In this document: positions 26,794-35,044 of the stretch, piece by piece
Numbering within the stretch: the stretch's first letter is position 1
Layout of the letters: every line of letters starts with the position of its first letter
Origin: Actinoalloteichus hymeniacidonis
GTDB lineage: Bacteria; Actinomycetota; Actinomycetes; Mycobacteriales; Pseudonocardiaceae
Direction: 5' to 3'
Length of the DNA: 64,000 bases
Assembly (NCBI RefSeq): GCF_014203365.1
Contig: NZ_JACHIS010000001.1
Span: 2,914,001 to 2,978,000, forward strand
The notes under the pieces: generated by a model
What the model was told of the DNA's origin: nothing
Seen by the model: only the letters and a program-made list of their open reading frames with translations
Databases searched by the model: none
Made by a program: the position numbers and the translations under genes

Positions 26794-26811
26794 ATCAATT
26801 TCCCAATTGAT
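26794..26811. promoter_or_regulatory. Palindromic operator candidate upstream of the rraA-like/tct operon
   Basis: ATCAATT-TCCC-AATTGAT: perfect 7-base arms with a 4-base spacer, in an AT-rich island about 100 bases upstream of the RraA-like start and 115 before the divergent double P-loop gene. It is a good site for the LysR regulator encoded at the other end of the operon, or for a GntR-type repressor not in the window. Confidence 0.55.
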
Positions 26812-26916
26812 CTATTGGTGAAGACTATTTATCTGGTGAGGTTGAGGCCTCGAGTGCGCCGTTCACCCCCGAGTGCGTCGGCGAAAATCGATCGCAGCGC
26901 CGAGACGCGGTGACCT

Positions 26917-26928
26917 AGGCTCCCGCTG
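26917..26928 (+). promoter_or_regulatory. -10 element of a leaderless gene
   Basis: TAGGCT at 26917-26922 ends five bases before the GTG at 26928, and no ribosome site is present. This spacing is what actinomycete leaderless transcripts show. Confidence 0.5.
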
Positions 26929-28046
26929 TGCTGCCGGTCGTGTGGCTGTGGGGGACCTCGGGGGTCGGGAAGTCCACCGTCGGTCATCTGTTGGCCGCGC
27001 GTTTAGCGGCTCACGGCGTCGATGCCGCGTTCGTCGACGCTGATCAACTGCGGTTGGCGGCCGGGATCGCCGCCTCCGAGTCGGAGCTGATCGGAGTCGG
27101 TCTGCGCGCCCTGTCGCCCGGATACCGGCGAGCGGGCGCGCGGGTTTTGGTCGTCGCGGGCCTCCTCGACGACCATGCCCGACTTCCGCGACTGCTCCCG
27201 AACCCCGCCGTAGACCGGCTTCTGGTGTGCCTGCTGTCCGCCCGGGCGGAGGTACTCCGCGAACGCATTCTTCGTCGGGGCTGGCTCGTCGAGTCGGCCG
27301 AACAGGCCATCGCGGACGCCGCGCGGATCGATGCCGTCGCAGCGGATATCCGGGTCGACACCAGCACACTCACGGCCGACGAGGTGGCGACCCGGCTGCT
27401 GCCCCGGGTGGTGGCGCACGCGGTGCGGGCAGGCACCCCTCCCGGAGCGCTCGCCGGGGAACGCGGGGAGACTCCCGGAACGGATCGGGTCCTCCTGCTG
27501 ACCGGCGCGGGAGGAGTGGGTGCGTCGACCGTCGGATTCCAGGTGTTCCTGCAGCTGGCAGGCGGCGGGCACCGCGCGGGCTATCTGGATGCCCACCAGT
27601 TGGGGTTCCTCGGTGACGACCCGCGCGGGGCTCGCCTTCCAGGGCTGCGCCTTCGCAACACCGAGGCCATGGTCGGGGTGCTCGCCGAGCACGGCGCCGC
27701 AACCGTCGTCGTCACCGCCGATCTCGATCTGGCCGAGCGCCTCGGGGACGAACTGGGCCGCAGCGGGACCCGCGTCGACACCGGCCTGCTGTCAGCCGGC
27801 CCACACACCCTGGCCGCACGCATCCGCAGGCGGGCCGACGGCGCGGGGCCGCCGCTGGCGGGCGACCATCGCCGGGGCCTGGTGGGACGCGCGCTGGAGG
27901 AATCGATCTCGCGCAGCGTGCGGGAAGCCGCAGGCCTCGAGACGTTCCGAGGCGCGGCGCACCGGGTGTCCACCGACGGCGTCGAGCCGATCGGGGTCGC
28001 GACCTCGATCCTGGCCATCGTGGGATGCGCCCCGGACGTCGTCTGA
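26928..28046 (+). CDS. Double P-loop kinase-like protein with a degenerate second site
   Basis: 372 residues. An adenylate/shikimate-kinase-like P-loop lies at the very start (GTSGVGKST, 9-17) followed by VDADQLRL and a LLSARAEVLRERILRRGW segment typical of small kinases. A second, homologous half begins near residue 190 with GAGGVGASTVG, where the essential Lys is Ala, so that half should not hydrolyse ATP. The second half repeats the same order (YLDAHQLGFLGD mirrors VDADQLRL). Substrate unknown. It is probably leaderless and not in an operon. Confidence 0.8.
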   Translation: MLPVVWLWGTSGVGKSTVGHLLAARLAAHGVDAAFVDADQLRLAAGIAASESELIGVGLRALSPGYRRAGARVLVVAGLLDDHARLPRLLPNPAVDRLLVCLLSARAEVLRERILRRGWLVESAEQAIADAARIDAVAADIRVDTSTLTADEVATRLLPRVVAHAVRAGTPPGALAGERGETPGTDRVLLLTGAGGVGASTVGFQVFLQLAGGGHRAGYLDAHQLGFLGDDPRGARLPGLRLRNTEAMVGVLAEHGAATVVVTADLDLAERLGDELGRSGTRVDTGLLSAGPHTLAARIRRRADGAGPPLAGDHRRGLVGRALEESISRSVREAAGLETFRGAAHRVSTDGVEPIGVATSILAIVGCAPDVV

Positions 28047-28083
28047 GCACAGGTCGGAATGGGGCCGCTCGGGCCCGAGTGTC

Positions 28084-28434
28084 TCAGTCGCCCTGCGACC
28101 ACGACGCGACCGGCAGGGACAGGTAGACGCCCACGTCGTCGAGCCCGGTCGCCTCGATGATCGCCTCGTGCAGCGTGTCCACCCGTTGCTGCCGGTTGAC
28201 CGCCCTGCTCTCGGTCCACTTCGAACGGACCTCGATCACGACGTCCACACCACAGCGGTCGAACGGACCCCACTGGCGGAACCGCAGCTCGACATCGCCG
28301 GGTTGCAGGTCGTGGTCGTAGGGCTCCTCCGGACACTCCACCGCGACGGACACCAGATGCGGCAACACGGCACCGAGTCGACGCAGTGCCTTGTCGGGGA
28401 CGGCGGGAGAGTGCGTGATGTCGATCAGCGGCAT
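28084..28434 (-). CDS. Conserved small protein, possibly tautomerase-like
   Basis: 116 residues starting MPLIDITHSP. A Pro directly after the initiator Met and an early beta strand recall the tautomerase superfamily (4-oxalocrotonate tautomerase, DUF1904), whose catalytic base is Pro2; the later VDVVIEVRSKWTESRAVNRQQRVDTLHEAIIEATG segment could be the Arg-containing strand and second helix. I do not recognise an exact family and the assignment is tentative. Convergent with the double P-loop gene. Confidence 0.6.
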   Translation of the reverse strand: MPLIDITHSPAVPDKALRRLGAVLPHLVSVAVECPEEPYDHDLQPGDVELRFRQWGPFDRCGVDVVIEVRSKWTESRAVNRQQRVDTLHEAIIEATGLDDVGVYLSLPVASWSQGD

Positions 28435-28941
28435 CCGGCGAGATTAGGCCGAACGGGCGGCTCGCGGCGACCGGATTTCGGGACCTTCGCGGCGCGTCGG
28501 TCGCTGCGGGCGGGAGACCGCCGGCCGGATCGAGCCGTGGATGCGCACCCGCCGGTGCGCTTGGCGCGTCGACATTCGACCGGGTGACAACCGTTGTCGG
28601 GCCGGTGACGGCGCCGCGAACGCGGCAGGTGGGGGATTGACCGCTTCCACGGCCAACATGACGCTGATCGACGTTGCTGTTCGGCAGCGGATGACGCGGG
28701 CAGGAATATCCCTCTCACCCGGAGGGCCCCGATGGAAAGCGTTTTCCTCAGTTGGGCCCACGGGGTACGCCGGCCGCGTCGCTCCTGGTCGGCATCGAGG
28801 CTTCCCGTCGACCAGACAGCGACGACGCGAGATCCGGGGCATGGTCCGAGCCCGCCACGCATTGGCGGCGGTGGGTCGACCCGATCATTCCGGATCACCG
28901 CAGGCGAAGAGTGTCCGGTCAACGACGACGAGGAGATCTTC
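28435..28941. other. Long upstream region of the rhamnogalacturonan lyase gene
   Basis: 507 bases. Contains a LacI/CRE-like palindrome (listed), and a perfect 7-4-7 hairpin GCGCACC/GGTGCGC at 28543-28560. The lyase frame stays open leftward to 28732, but that part has no family resemblance and covers the operator. I see no separate gene. Confidence 0.5.
28734..28747. promoter_or_regulatory. LacI/CRE-type operator candidate for the rhamnogalacturonan lyase
   Basis: GGAAAGCGTTTTCC, 14 bases, 6 of 7 pairs matching, with the central CG typical of LacI-family sites and flanked by T on both sides. It lies 194 bases before the lyase ATG. Its sequence differs from the site at 6994-7009, so a different LacI-type protein, not encoded here, is likely to bind. 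Confidence 0.55.
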
Positions 28942-30825
28942 ATGTTGCGCAGACTTCGATGGCATCCCGGGCGGCGAGCGGCCACCGTGTCCGTGGCCGT
29001 GGCTGCGGCCACCACCCTGGTGCTGGGGCTCACCACGATGGGCACCGCAGCACCCAGGTCTGCCGGGGAATCACCTGACGCCACTTCGGCGGTGGGGCCG
29101 CGATTGATGGAAGAACTCGACCGTGGGGTGGTGGCAGTACGATCCAGCGACACCGAGGTCCTGGTGTCCTGGCGACTGTTGGGCCTGGACCCGGCGGGTA
29201 TCGGTTTCGATGTGTACCGATCCGAGTCCGGTGGCGAGTGGGAACAGCTCAACGGCGAGCTTCTCACCGGCGGCACCAACTTCGTCGACGCCGCCGCCGA
29301 TCTGAGCGCGGAGAACAGCTATCGCGTCGTGCCCGTCGTCGACGGCACCGCGGAACCGCCGAGCGAGTCGTTCTCCCTGAGCGCCGACCACGCGCAGGAA
29401 CCGGTGGTGCGGATTCCGTTGCGAGCCGGTGGCCCGGTCAAGTTCGCCTGGGTGGGCGACCTGGACGGTGACGGCGACTTCGACTACGTCATCGATCGCC
29501 AGACCGCCCCGCAGAAGCTGGAGGCCTACACCGACGATGGCGAGTTCCTCTGGGAGGTCGACATGGGGCCGAACAGCATGGACCAGAACAACATCGAGGG
29601 CGGCTCGGCGACGATCAACGTCGGGCACAACGATGGCGTCACCGTCGGCGACCTCGATGGCGACGGCAGGGCGGAGGTCGCCGTGCGGGTGGCCGAGGGG
29701 GTCGTCTTCGGCGACGGCACCACCCACCGCGAGGCCGACGACGTCCGGCAGTCGATCGCCATCCTCGACGGCATGACCGGTGCGGCCCGAGCCACCGCCC
29801 CCGTACCCGACGACTACCTGTCCGACGGACCGATGTACGCGCGCTTCGGCGTCGGCCACCTCGACGGCACCAACGCCAGCCTGGTGAGCTACATGAAGAA
29901 CCGCATCGGCAACGGCGGCTTCAATCTGGTCATCGCCGCCTGGCGGTTCGACGGCGATGAGCTGGTCCAACAGTGGAAGTGGCTGCGTGGCGACCAGGAT
30001 GCTCCTGACGGACACAACACCCGCATCATCGATGTCGACGGCGACGGAAGGGACGAGATCGCCGAGATCGGCTTCGTTCTCAACGGAGACGGCGCCCTGC
30101 GCTACTCGCTGGCCGAGCACGGCATCGTGCATGGCGATCGCTTCCACATCGCCGACATGGACCCGTCGCGACCGGGACTGGAGGGCTATGGCGTTCAGCA
30201 GGACAACCCCAGCGGGCTGCGCGAGTACTACTACGACGCCGCGACCGGCGAGATGATCTGGCAGCACTTCGCCGAGGGCATCGGCGATGTCGGACGCGGT
30301 ATGGCGGGTGACATCGACCCCAGGTTCCCCGGCATGGAGGTGTGGTCCTTCTCCGGTCTCTACAACGCGCCCACCGACGAGCTCGCCGAACCCGACACGA
30401 GTCTGGCGCCATGGCCGCACCTGGGCCTGTGGTGGGACGGCGACCTCACCATGGAACTGCTCAACGACGGCAAATTCGAGAAGTGGACCCCGGAGGACCC
30501 GCGCCCGAGCAACAGCCTGGCGCGGCTGCTGCGCAACACCGATCACGGCGCGATCAACGCCAGTGGGGTCAATCCGGCGCTGGTCGGCGACATCCTCGGC
30601 GACTGGCGGGAAGAGGTCGTCTACACCAACGCCGCCTACGACGAACTGATCGTCTTCACCACCGATCAGCCGACCGACACCAGGCTGTACACGTTGGCCC
30701 ACAACCCGGCCTACCGCAACGCCATGACCCTGCACGGCTACCTGCAGTCCCACCATCTCGACTACTTCCTCGGCGAGGGCATGTCCACGCCTCCACAGCC
30801 CGCCATCGCCTACGCGGGAGAGTGA
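28942..30825 (+). CDS. Secreted rhamnogalacturonan lyase, polysaccharide lyase family 11
   Basis: About 627 residues. A long signal peptide (RRLRW start, Ala/Val core, cleavage near TAAP) is followed by the PL11 catalytic eight-bladed propeller: LDRGVVAVRSSDTEVLVSWRLLGLDPAGIGFDVYR, and several calcium-binding blade repeats such as GDLDGDGDFDYVIDRQ, GDLDGDGRAEVAVRVAEG and DVDGDGRDEIAEIG. It cleaves the rhamnogalacturonan-I backbone of pectin by beta-elimination outside the cell. No carbohydrate-binding module is present. GAGGAG precedes the ATG. Cleaved RG-I carries galactan side chains, which fits the GH42 uptake locus 16 kb away. Confidence 0.95.
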   Translation: MLRRLRWHPGRRAATVSVAVAAATTLVLGLTTMGTAAPRSAGESPDATSAVGPRLMEELDRGVVAVRSSDTEVLVSWRLLGLDPAGIGFDVYRSESGGEWEQLNGELLTGGTNFVDAAADLSAENSYRVVPVVDGTAEPPSESFSLSADHAQEPVVRIPLRAGGPVKFAWVGDLDGDGDFDYVIDRQTAPQKLEAYTDDGEFLWEVDMGPNSMDQNNIEGGSATINVGHNDGVTVGDLDGDGRAEVAVRVAEGVVFGDGTTHREADDVRQSIAILDGMTGAARATAPVPDDYLSDGPMYARFGVGHLDGTNASLVSYMKNRIGNGGFNLVIAAWRFDGDELVQQWKWLRGDQDAPDGHNTRIIDVDGDGRDEIAEIGFVLNGDGALRYSLAEHGIVHGDRFHIADMDPSRPGLEGYGVQQDNPSGLREYYYDAATGEMIWQHFAEGIGDVGRGMAGDIDPRFPGMEVWSFSGLYNAPTDELAEPDTSLAPWPHLGLWWDGDLTMELLNDGKFEKWTPEDPRPSNSLARLLRNTDHGAINASGVNPALVGDILGDWREEVVYTNAAYDELIVFTTDQPTDTRLYTLAHNPAYRNAMTLHGYLQSHHLDYFLGEGMSTPPQPAIAYAGE

Positions 30826-30843
30826 TCGGAGTTCGACAAGGTC

Positions 30844-30883
30844 ATGGTGCGGTGCGGGCAGAGCCATGTCCGCGCCGCACCAT
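30844..30883. terminator. Bidirectional terminator after the lyase gene
   Basis: 14-bp stem (30844-30857 with 30870-30883; one G-U pair) and a 12-base loop, in the gap between convergent lyase and hydrolase genes. Confidence 0.7.
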
Positions 30884-30898
30884 GGGCCCGGCGTCGGC

Positions 30899-31681
30899 TC
30901 AGCTGTCCAGGAAACGCTGGAGCACTTCGTTGAACCGTGCGGGTTGGCAGAGCGTGCTGGGGTCGGCCGAGTCGGGAATCCGCACCACGGTGGTGCGTGG
31001 AACGGCGCTGCGCAGCTCTGCCGCGAACCGCATCGAGCGAGGCCAGGAGTCCTCGCCCACCACCGCGAGGATGGGGAAGCTCGCCGCGCCGAGGGCGGGC
31101 ACGAAGTTCACCAGGTTGATCGCGAGTCGGGTCTTGAGCGCATCGGTGCCCCGCAGACGGGCGACCGCGGCGGAAAGGGTCTCCGCCGCGAGAGGCCAGC
31201 GTCGGTACTGCCGCTCGATGACCGACTGCAGTACCCGATTGGGCAATAGATTCGACGAGGCGCCCGCGTAGACCGAGAGCAGCCATGCGGCCCGGCCGAT
31301 AGTGCTGGGGCGCGAGTCGCTGTAGGAGTCGACGATGGCGAGCCGCTCGACGCGATCGGGGTGGCTCGCCGCGAACTGCTGGGCGAGGACGCCACCGAAG
31401 CTGACTCCGCAGACCGCTGCCTGTGCGACATCGAGATGATCGAGCAGCGCGCGAACGTCCTCGGCCATTGTCGCCAGTACTCGTCGCCAGCTCGTGATCG
31501 GCCCGGACCGACCGACGCCCCGGGCATCGAAGGTGATCACCCGGTGGCTCTTGGCGAAGTGATCCACCTGCGGACGCCACATGTCGGCACCCGCACTGAT
31601 GGCGTGGACGAGCAACAGCGGCGGTCCCGCGCCGTGCACCTCGTAGTAGAGCGTGGTTCCGCCGGAGTCCAGGGTGGGCAT
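30899..31681 (-). CDS. Alpha/beta hydrolase
   Basis: About 260 residues. Strand-helix motifs of the fold are clear: GTTLYYEVHGAGPPLLLVHA (oxyanion region), then RVITFDARGVGRSG and the nucleophile elbow VCGVSFGGVLAQQFAA with the catalytic Ser in GVSFGG; Asp in VVGEDSW may serve as acid, while the usual C-terminal His region (PSTLCQPARFNEVLQRFL) has Cys where His is normal, so activity is uncertain. ATG at 31681 has AGGAG and lies 14 bases past the stop of the TetR gene; the frame is open to 31714 inside that gene. Cotranscribed with the TetR regulator. Confidence 0.85.
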   Translation of the reverse strand: MPTLDSGGTTLYYEVHGAGPPLLLVHAISAGADMWRPQVDHFAKSHRVITFDARGVGRSGPITSWRRVLATMAEDVRALLDHLDVAQAAVCGVSFGGVLAQQFAASHPDRVERLAIVDSYSDSRPSTIGRAAWLLSVYAGASSNLLPNRVLQSVIERQYRRWPLAAETLSAAVARLRGTDALKTRLAINLVNFVPALGAASFPILAVVGEDSWPRSMRFAAELRSAVPRTTVVRIPDSADPSTLCQPARFNEVLQRFLDS

Positions 31682-31695
31682 CTGCGCTGCTCCTG

Positions 31696-32319
31696 CTATT
31701 CGGTCGGTCTGCATCCGTCGGTACCGTCGGGCACCTGCCGGGTCGAGGCGAGAATCGATTCGTCGGTGTAGAGGCCATGGGTGTACAACTCGATCAACGG
31801 GATCGTCATCCGGCGAACGACATCGCCCGGCGCGTGAGCGGCACCCAGCGCGCGCTGGAGATGGTGTTGCAGCAGGAGCGGGACGAGGCCCTGCGTGGCC
31901 AGAATGGTGGCGAGGGCGCGCGGATCGCTGCTGGGGCGCATGATTCCGGCCTGCACCCCCGCCGCCAGCATTGCCTCGGTTCGGGTCACGATTCGATCGA
32001 ACAGCGCCGCGCTCGCCGGAGAGTCCTCGACCAGCATCCGCGCCAGGTAGTCGAGCAGCGGCTGGTACCGATCCACGTCGGCCAGCCAGGAACCGATCAC
32101 GCCGCCGAGATCGCCGGTGATCAGCTCGTCCTTCTGATCGAATACCGCGTCGAGCACGTACCGATCACACGCCTCACGCAGCGTGTCCTTCGTGCCGAAA
32201 TGGTGGATGACCAGCGCCGCACTCGCTCCGGCCGCCTCTGCGATGGCACGCACGCTGGTGGCCGCGAAACCCTTGCCGCCGAACAGGTCGACGGCCGAAT
32301 CCCGGATGCGGGCCTTCAT
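31696..32319 (-). CDS. TetR-family transcriptional regulator
   Basis: About 207 residues. N-terminal helix-turn-helix: IRDSAVDLFGGKGFAATSVRAIAEAAGASAALVIHHFGTKDTL. The C-terminal ligand domain is of the TetR_C_17-like type (SWLADVDRYQPLLDYLARMLVED). I chose ATG at 32319: the longer frame to 32358 would run through a perfect 16-base palindrome that is best explained as the operator. It probably represses itself and the downstream hydrolase gene. Confidence 0.9.
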   Translation of the reverse strand: MKARIRDSAVDLFGGKGFAATSVRAIAEAAGASAALVIHHFGTKDTLREACDRYVLDAVFDQKDELITGDLGGVIGSWLADVDRYQPLLDYLARMLVEDSPASAALFDRIVTRTEAMLAAGVQAGIMRPSSDPRALATILATQGLVPLLLQHHLQRALGAAHAPGDVVRRMTIPLIELYTHGLYTDESILASTRQVPDGTDGCRPTE

Positions 32320-32339
32320 GGTCCGATCATCCAGCCTGA

Positions 32340-32355
32340 CTGAACACATGTTCAG
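32340..32355. promoter_or_regulatory. TetR operator candidate
   Basis: CTGAACA-CA-TGTTCAG: a perfect 7-2-7 palindrome ending 21 bases upstream of the TetR ATG. Size and symmetry fit TetR autoregulation. Confidence 0.75.
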
Positions 32356-32410
32356 CATGCTGCACTATCGTTCATTCTCGACGGCGAGCGGGTCGTGCCA
32401 CCCGAGCCGA

Positions 32411-33304
32411 TCAGCCGAAGGCGAGCACCCGCTCGAGCGTCCGGCGGCCCGCTCGGCCCCAGGTCGGCTTGCCACCCGGCTCGCCTCGGTCCCAGGCCCG
32501 GCCTATCGACAGGAGCGAGAACGCCGTCAGCACCGCCCACCCCTGTGCACGATGCACCGTCGCCTCATCGGATACCCCGTAGTCGGTGAGGAACGCGGTG
32601 GCCGCGCCCTGCGGCAGCAGTTTCCACGCGGCGGCGAGGTCGATGGCGGGGTCGCCCGCGCAGAGTTCACCGAAATCGACGATGCCCGCTAGTGCACCCT
32701 CGACGAGGACCGCGTTGGCCGGATGGAGATCGGCGTGCAGCCACACGGGCCGACCGGACCATTCCGGTGCCGCGATGGCCCGCTCCCACACTCTGCGTAC
32801 GGCGACGGGCGAGTCGACCAGCTCGGCCAGCTCGACCAGCTGCGTCTCGAAGACGTCGGACAGCTGCGGCAACGGCGTGGTGCGACTGGGATTCGTCGGC
32901 GCGTCCGACGGTGCCGGCAGATGCAACGCACGGAGGAAGTCGGCGAGAACCTCCGCCGAGGCCGCTGCCTCGGTGACCTCCACCCCGTCCGCCGGGCTGC
33001 CGGGCACCCAGGACACGATGCTCCACGGTTTCGAGAACGGCACGACCGGCGTGCTGAACCGTCGCGGTGTGGGAACCGGCAGCGGCAGCCTCGGCGCGAT
33101 CTCCGGGAGCCAGCGGAACTCCTTGGCCAGCAGCGCGGGTGCCCGCTCGGTCATCGGCAGCCGCACCGCGAGGTCCGCGCCGAGCCGCCAGAGCTGGTTG
33201 TCCCAACCACCGGACACCGGACGGATCTCCCGGTCCGCCAGGTCCGGGTGCTGCTGCCGGAGCAGCCCACGGACGAAGTTCTCGTCGACCTCGGCTCGCT
33301 GCAT
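32411..33304 (-). CDS. Aminoglycoside phosphotransferase-family kinase (APH/CPT superfamily)
   Basis: About 297 residues. The APH fold is shown by RPVSGGWDNQLWRLG (nucleotide loop), then Brenner's motif VWLHADLHPANAVL (catalytic Asp192) and the metal-binding GIVDFGELCAGDPAIDLAAAW (Asp210). It transfers phosphate from ATP to a hydroxyl on a small molecule; the substrate need not be an aminoglycoside. ATG at 33304 has GGAGGG four bases upstream. It borders the biosynthetic cluster, so a self-resistance role is possible but unproven; similar kinases are common in actinomycete chromosomes. Confidence 0.9.
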   Translation of the reverse strand: MQRAEVDENFVRGLLRQQHPDLADREIRPVSGGWDNQLWRLGADLAVRLPMTERAPALLAKEFRWLPEIAPRLPLPVPTPRRFSTPVVPFSKPWSIVSWVPGSPADGVEVTEAAASAEVLADFLRALHLPAPSDAPTNPSRTTPLPQLSDVFETQLVELAELVDSPVAVRRVWERAIAAPEWSGRPVWLHADLHPANAVLVEGALAGIVDFGELCAGDPAIDLAAAWKLLPQGAATAFLTDYGVSDEATVHRAQGWAVLTAFSLLSIGRAWDRGEPGGKPTWGRAGRRTLERVLAFG

Positions 33305-33508
33305 GTGTCCCTCCGACAATCCTGCCTAGACCTGGCGGAACACGGGAGGAGCCGCAGTGCCCACCCGTGGTGTCACTCGGCCGCCCAGAATGCCACGCCC
33401 GCCTGGAACCCGATCAGCGCGAACAGTTGCGGCGTCGGTTCGGGTCCCCAACGGCGCGATCGTGCGACTCGTGGATGCGGGCGGCGGCTTTCGCGAAAAC
33501 CACGGCGA

Positions 33509-33922
33509 TCAGGTCGTCGGCTCGAAAGCCGAGGCGACGGCCCAGGTGTCCTCGAACATGTGGTACCGCGTGATGAGTCCGTCGCGGACCCGGACGTCGA
33601 ACGCGAAGTCGGTCTCGATGACCCGGCCCGTCGCGAGAACCGTGGTACGCAGCCCGCCGAGCACGACGCATCGGTCTCCGTCGCCGATGATCGTGTCGAT
33701 TCCGAAGTGCGCCAGCTCGGTGCCGGCTGCGAGCTGGGTGTAGAACTCGGCGACGCCCGCACGGCCGACCTTGCGGCCGATCCACGGTACGACCGAGGTA
33801 TCACCGGGGATGAACCAGTCCACATCCTCGTCGTAGTGTTCCGCCAGCTCGGTCGGTGCGGCGCCGGAGCGTACTCGGTCGAATAGGTCCGCTGCCACGG
33901 CGCGGGCGCTCAGATCTGCCAT
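33509..33922 (-). CDS. SnoaL-like/NTF2-fold protein
   Basis: About 137 residues: ADLFDRVRSGAAPTELAEHYDEDVDWFIPGD at the start, GVAEFYTQL in the middle and a C-terminal strand set RVRDGLITRYHMFEDTWAV, all typical of SnoaL_2-type NTF2 folds. Members are small hydrolases, cyclases, isomerases or limonene-epoxide-type enzymes. ATG at 33922 is preferred over a TTG at 33934. It follows the carbamoyltransferase gene by about 120 bases in the same direction and could be the last gene of that operon, but the gap leaves this open. Confidence 0.8.
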   Translation of the reverse strand: MADLSARAVAADLFDRVRSGAAPTELAEHYDEDVDWFIPGDTSVVPWIGRKVGRAGVAEFYTQLAAGTELAHFGIDTIIGDGDRCVVLGGLRTTVLATGRVIETDFAFDVRVRDGLITRYHMFEDTWAVASAFEPTT

Positions 33923-34043
33923 GATCCGATTCAACTCGGGTGCGTGGATGGTTAATCCCCGCTGGTGATCGCGTCATCGCGCGCCACCGATCACCAGGGG
34001 CCTGGCCGGATCCCGACCCGACCCCGGCGTCCGCCCTCGTGGT

Positions 34044-35033
34044 TCAACGACAGATCCACTCCAGGACCGCCATGGCGCTGGTGGCCTTCATCCGCGCCTG
34101 TGCCCAGGCCAGCGAACGCGGCCCGTCGAGCACCTCGGCGGCCACCTCCTCACCCCGGTGGGCGGGGAGGTCGTGCAGGAACGCGGCACCGGGAAAACGG
34201 TCCAGCAACTCCTGGGTGACGGCGAACGGCGCGAACACCATCCGCCAATCCGGATCCGGTTTGCTCGTGCCGGTGGTCTGCCACCGAGTGGTGTAGACGG
34301 CGTCGATGCCGCCGCCGACATCGTGGCCTGCAGCGATGGCCTCCTCGACGTCGTGCACCTCCACCAGTTGTGCACCCGACCCGGTGTCCGCCGCCCGCGC
34401 GCGGGCGGCATCCAGACAGCCATCGGGCAGGCCGTAACCGGGCGGGGTGGCGAAAACAGTGGTGCTGCCCGGAATCAACGCGGCCGCGGCGGCGTAGGCG
34501 GTGGCGGTGTTGTTCCCCTCGCCGACGTAGAGCACGCGCACCCCGTCCGGCTGTCCGCTCGGAGCGGCCAGGGCCAGGGTCGACACATCGCACAGCGCCT
34601 GGGTGGGATGTTCCTCGGCGGCCATCGCGTTGACCGTGGGGAGCCCGCCGTGTTCGGCGAACCGCCGCAGGTCCGCCAACGGTCCCGCGGTGCGGGCGAC
34701 CAGGACATCGAGCATCGAGCCGAACACCCGTGCCGTGTCGTCCCAGGTCTCCCCGGTGTTGGTCTGCAGATCGTCCGGACCGTAGGCGATCACGCGTCCG
34801 CCGAGACGCAACGCGGCGGAGCTGAACGCGGTGCGGGTACGGGTGGAGGTCTTGGTGAACAGCACGCCCACCACCCGACGCGCCAAGGGTTCCCGATGCG
34901 CGTCCACATCGCGGTAGAACTCGCCTGCGCGGCGGACGAGCCACCGGAAATCCGCCGGGTCCAAGTCCGCGATGCTGAGCAGACCGGGGTGGGCGTCGGT
35001 ACGTCGAGGGTCGGGCAGCCGGTATCCGGACAT
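34044..35033 (-). CDS. Atypical carbamoyltransferase of the ornithine/aspartate carbamoyltransferase family
   Basis: About 329 residues. The carbamoyl-phosphate motif is STRTR (63-67, in TKTSTRTRTAF) and HPTQ is at 142-145. The substrate-side loop normally HCLP in ornithine enzymes is HDLP (287-290), and the SMG loop region reads YTTRWQTTGTSKPDP, so ornithine is probably not the acceptor. It starts 11 bases after the SbnA-like gene in one operon. The simplest reading is carbamoylation of the side-chain amine of 2,3-diaminopropionate to beta-ureidoalanine (albizziine), a known building block of some nonribosomal peptides such as zwittermicin A. ATG at 35033 matches the family; the frame is open to 35132. 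Confidence 0.85.
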   Translation of the reverse strand: MSGYRLPDPRRTDAHPGLLSIADLDPADFRWLVRRAGEFYRDVDAHREPLARRVVGVLFTKTSTRTRTAFSSAALRLGGRVIAYGPDDLQTNTGETWDDTARVFGSMLDVLVARTAGPLADLRRFAEHGGLPTVNAMAAEEHPTQALCDVSTLALAAPSGQPDGVRVLYVGEGNNTATAYAAAAALIPGSTTVFATPPGYGLPDGCLDAARARAADTGSGAQLVEVHDVEEAIAAGHDVGGGIDAVYTTRWQTTGTSKPDPDWRMVFAPFAVTQELLDRFPGAAFLHDLPAHRGEEVAAEVLDGPRSLAWAQARMKATSAMAVLEWICR

Positions 35034-35044
35034 CGTTGGCGCTC

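Noticed and set aside
28543-28560. 7-4-7 hairpin as a terminator
   Set aside because: It is about 110 bases upstream of a minus-strand start and follows no plus-strand gene; kept only as a note in the intergenic entry.
28732-28941. Longer start for the rhamnogalacturonan lyase
   Set aside because: Would bury the operator and place the signal peptide inside the protein; GAGGAG supports the ATG at 28942.
29071-30867. Minus-strand open frame of 598 codons over the PL11 lyase
   Set aside because: Shadow of a well-conserved secreted enzyme; rich in Val/Gly/Asp with no family pattern.
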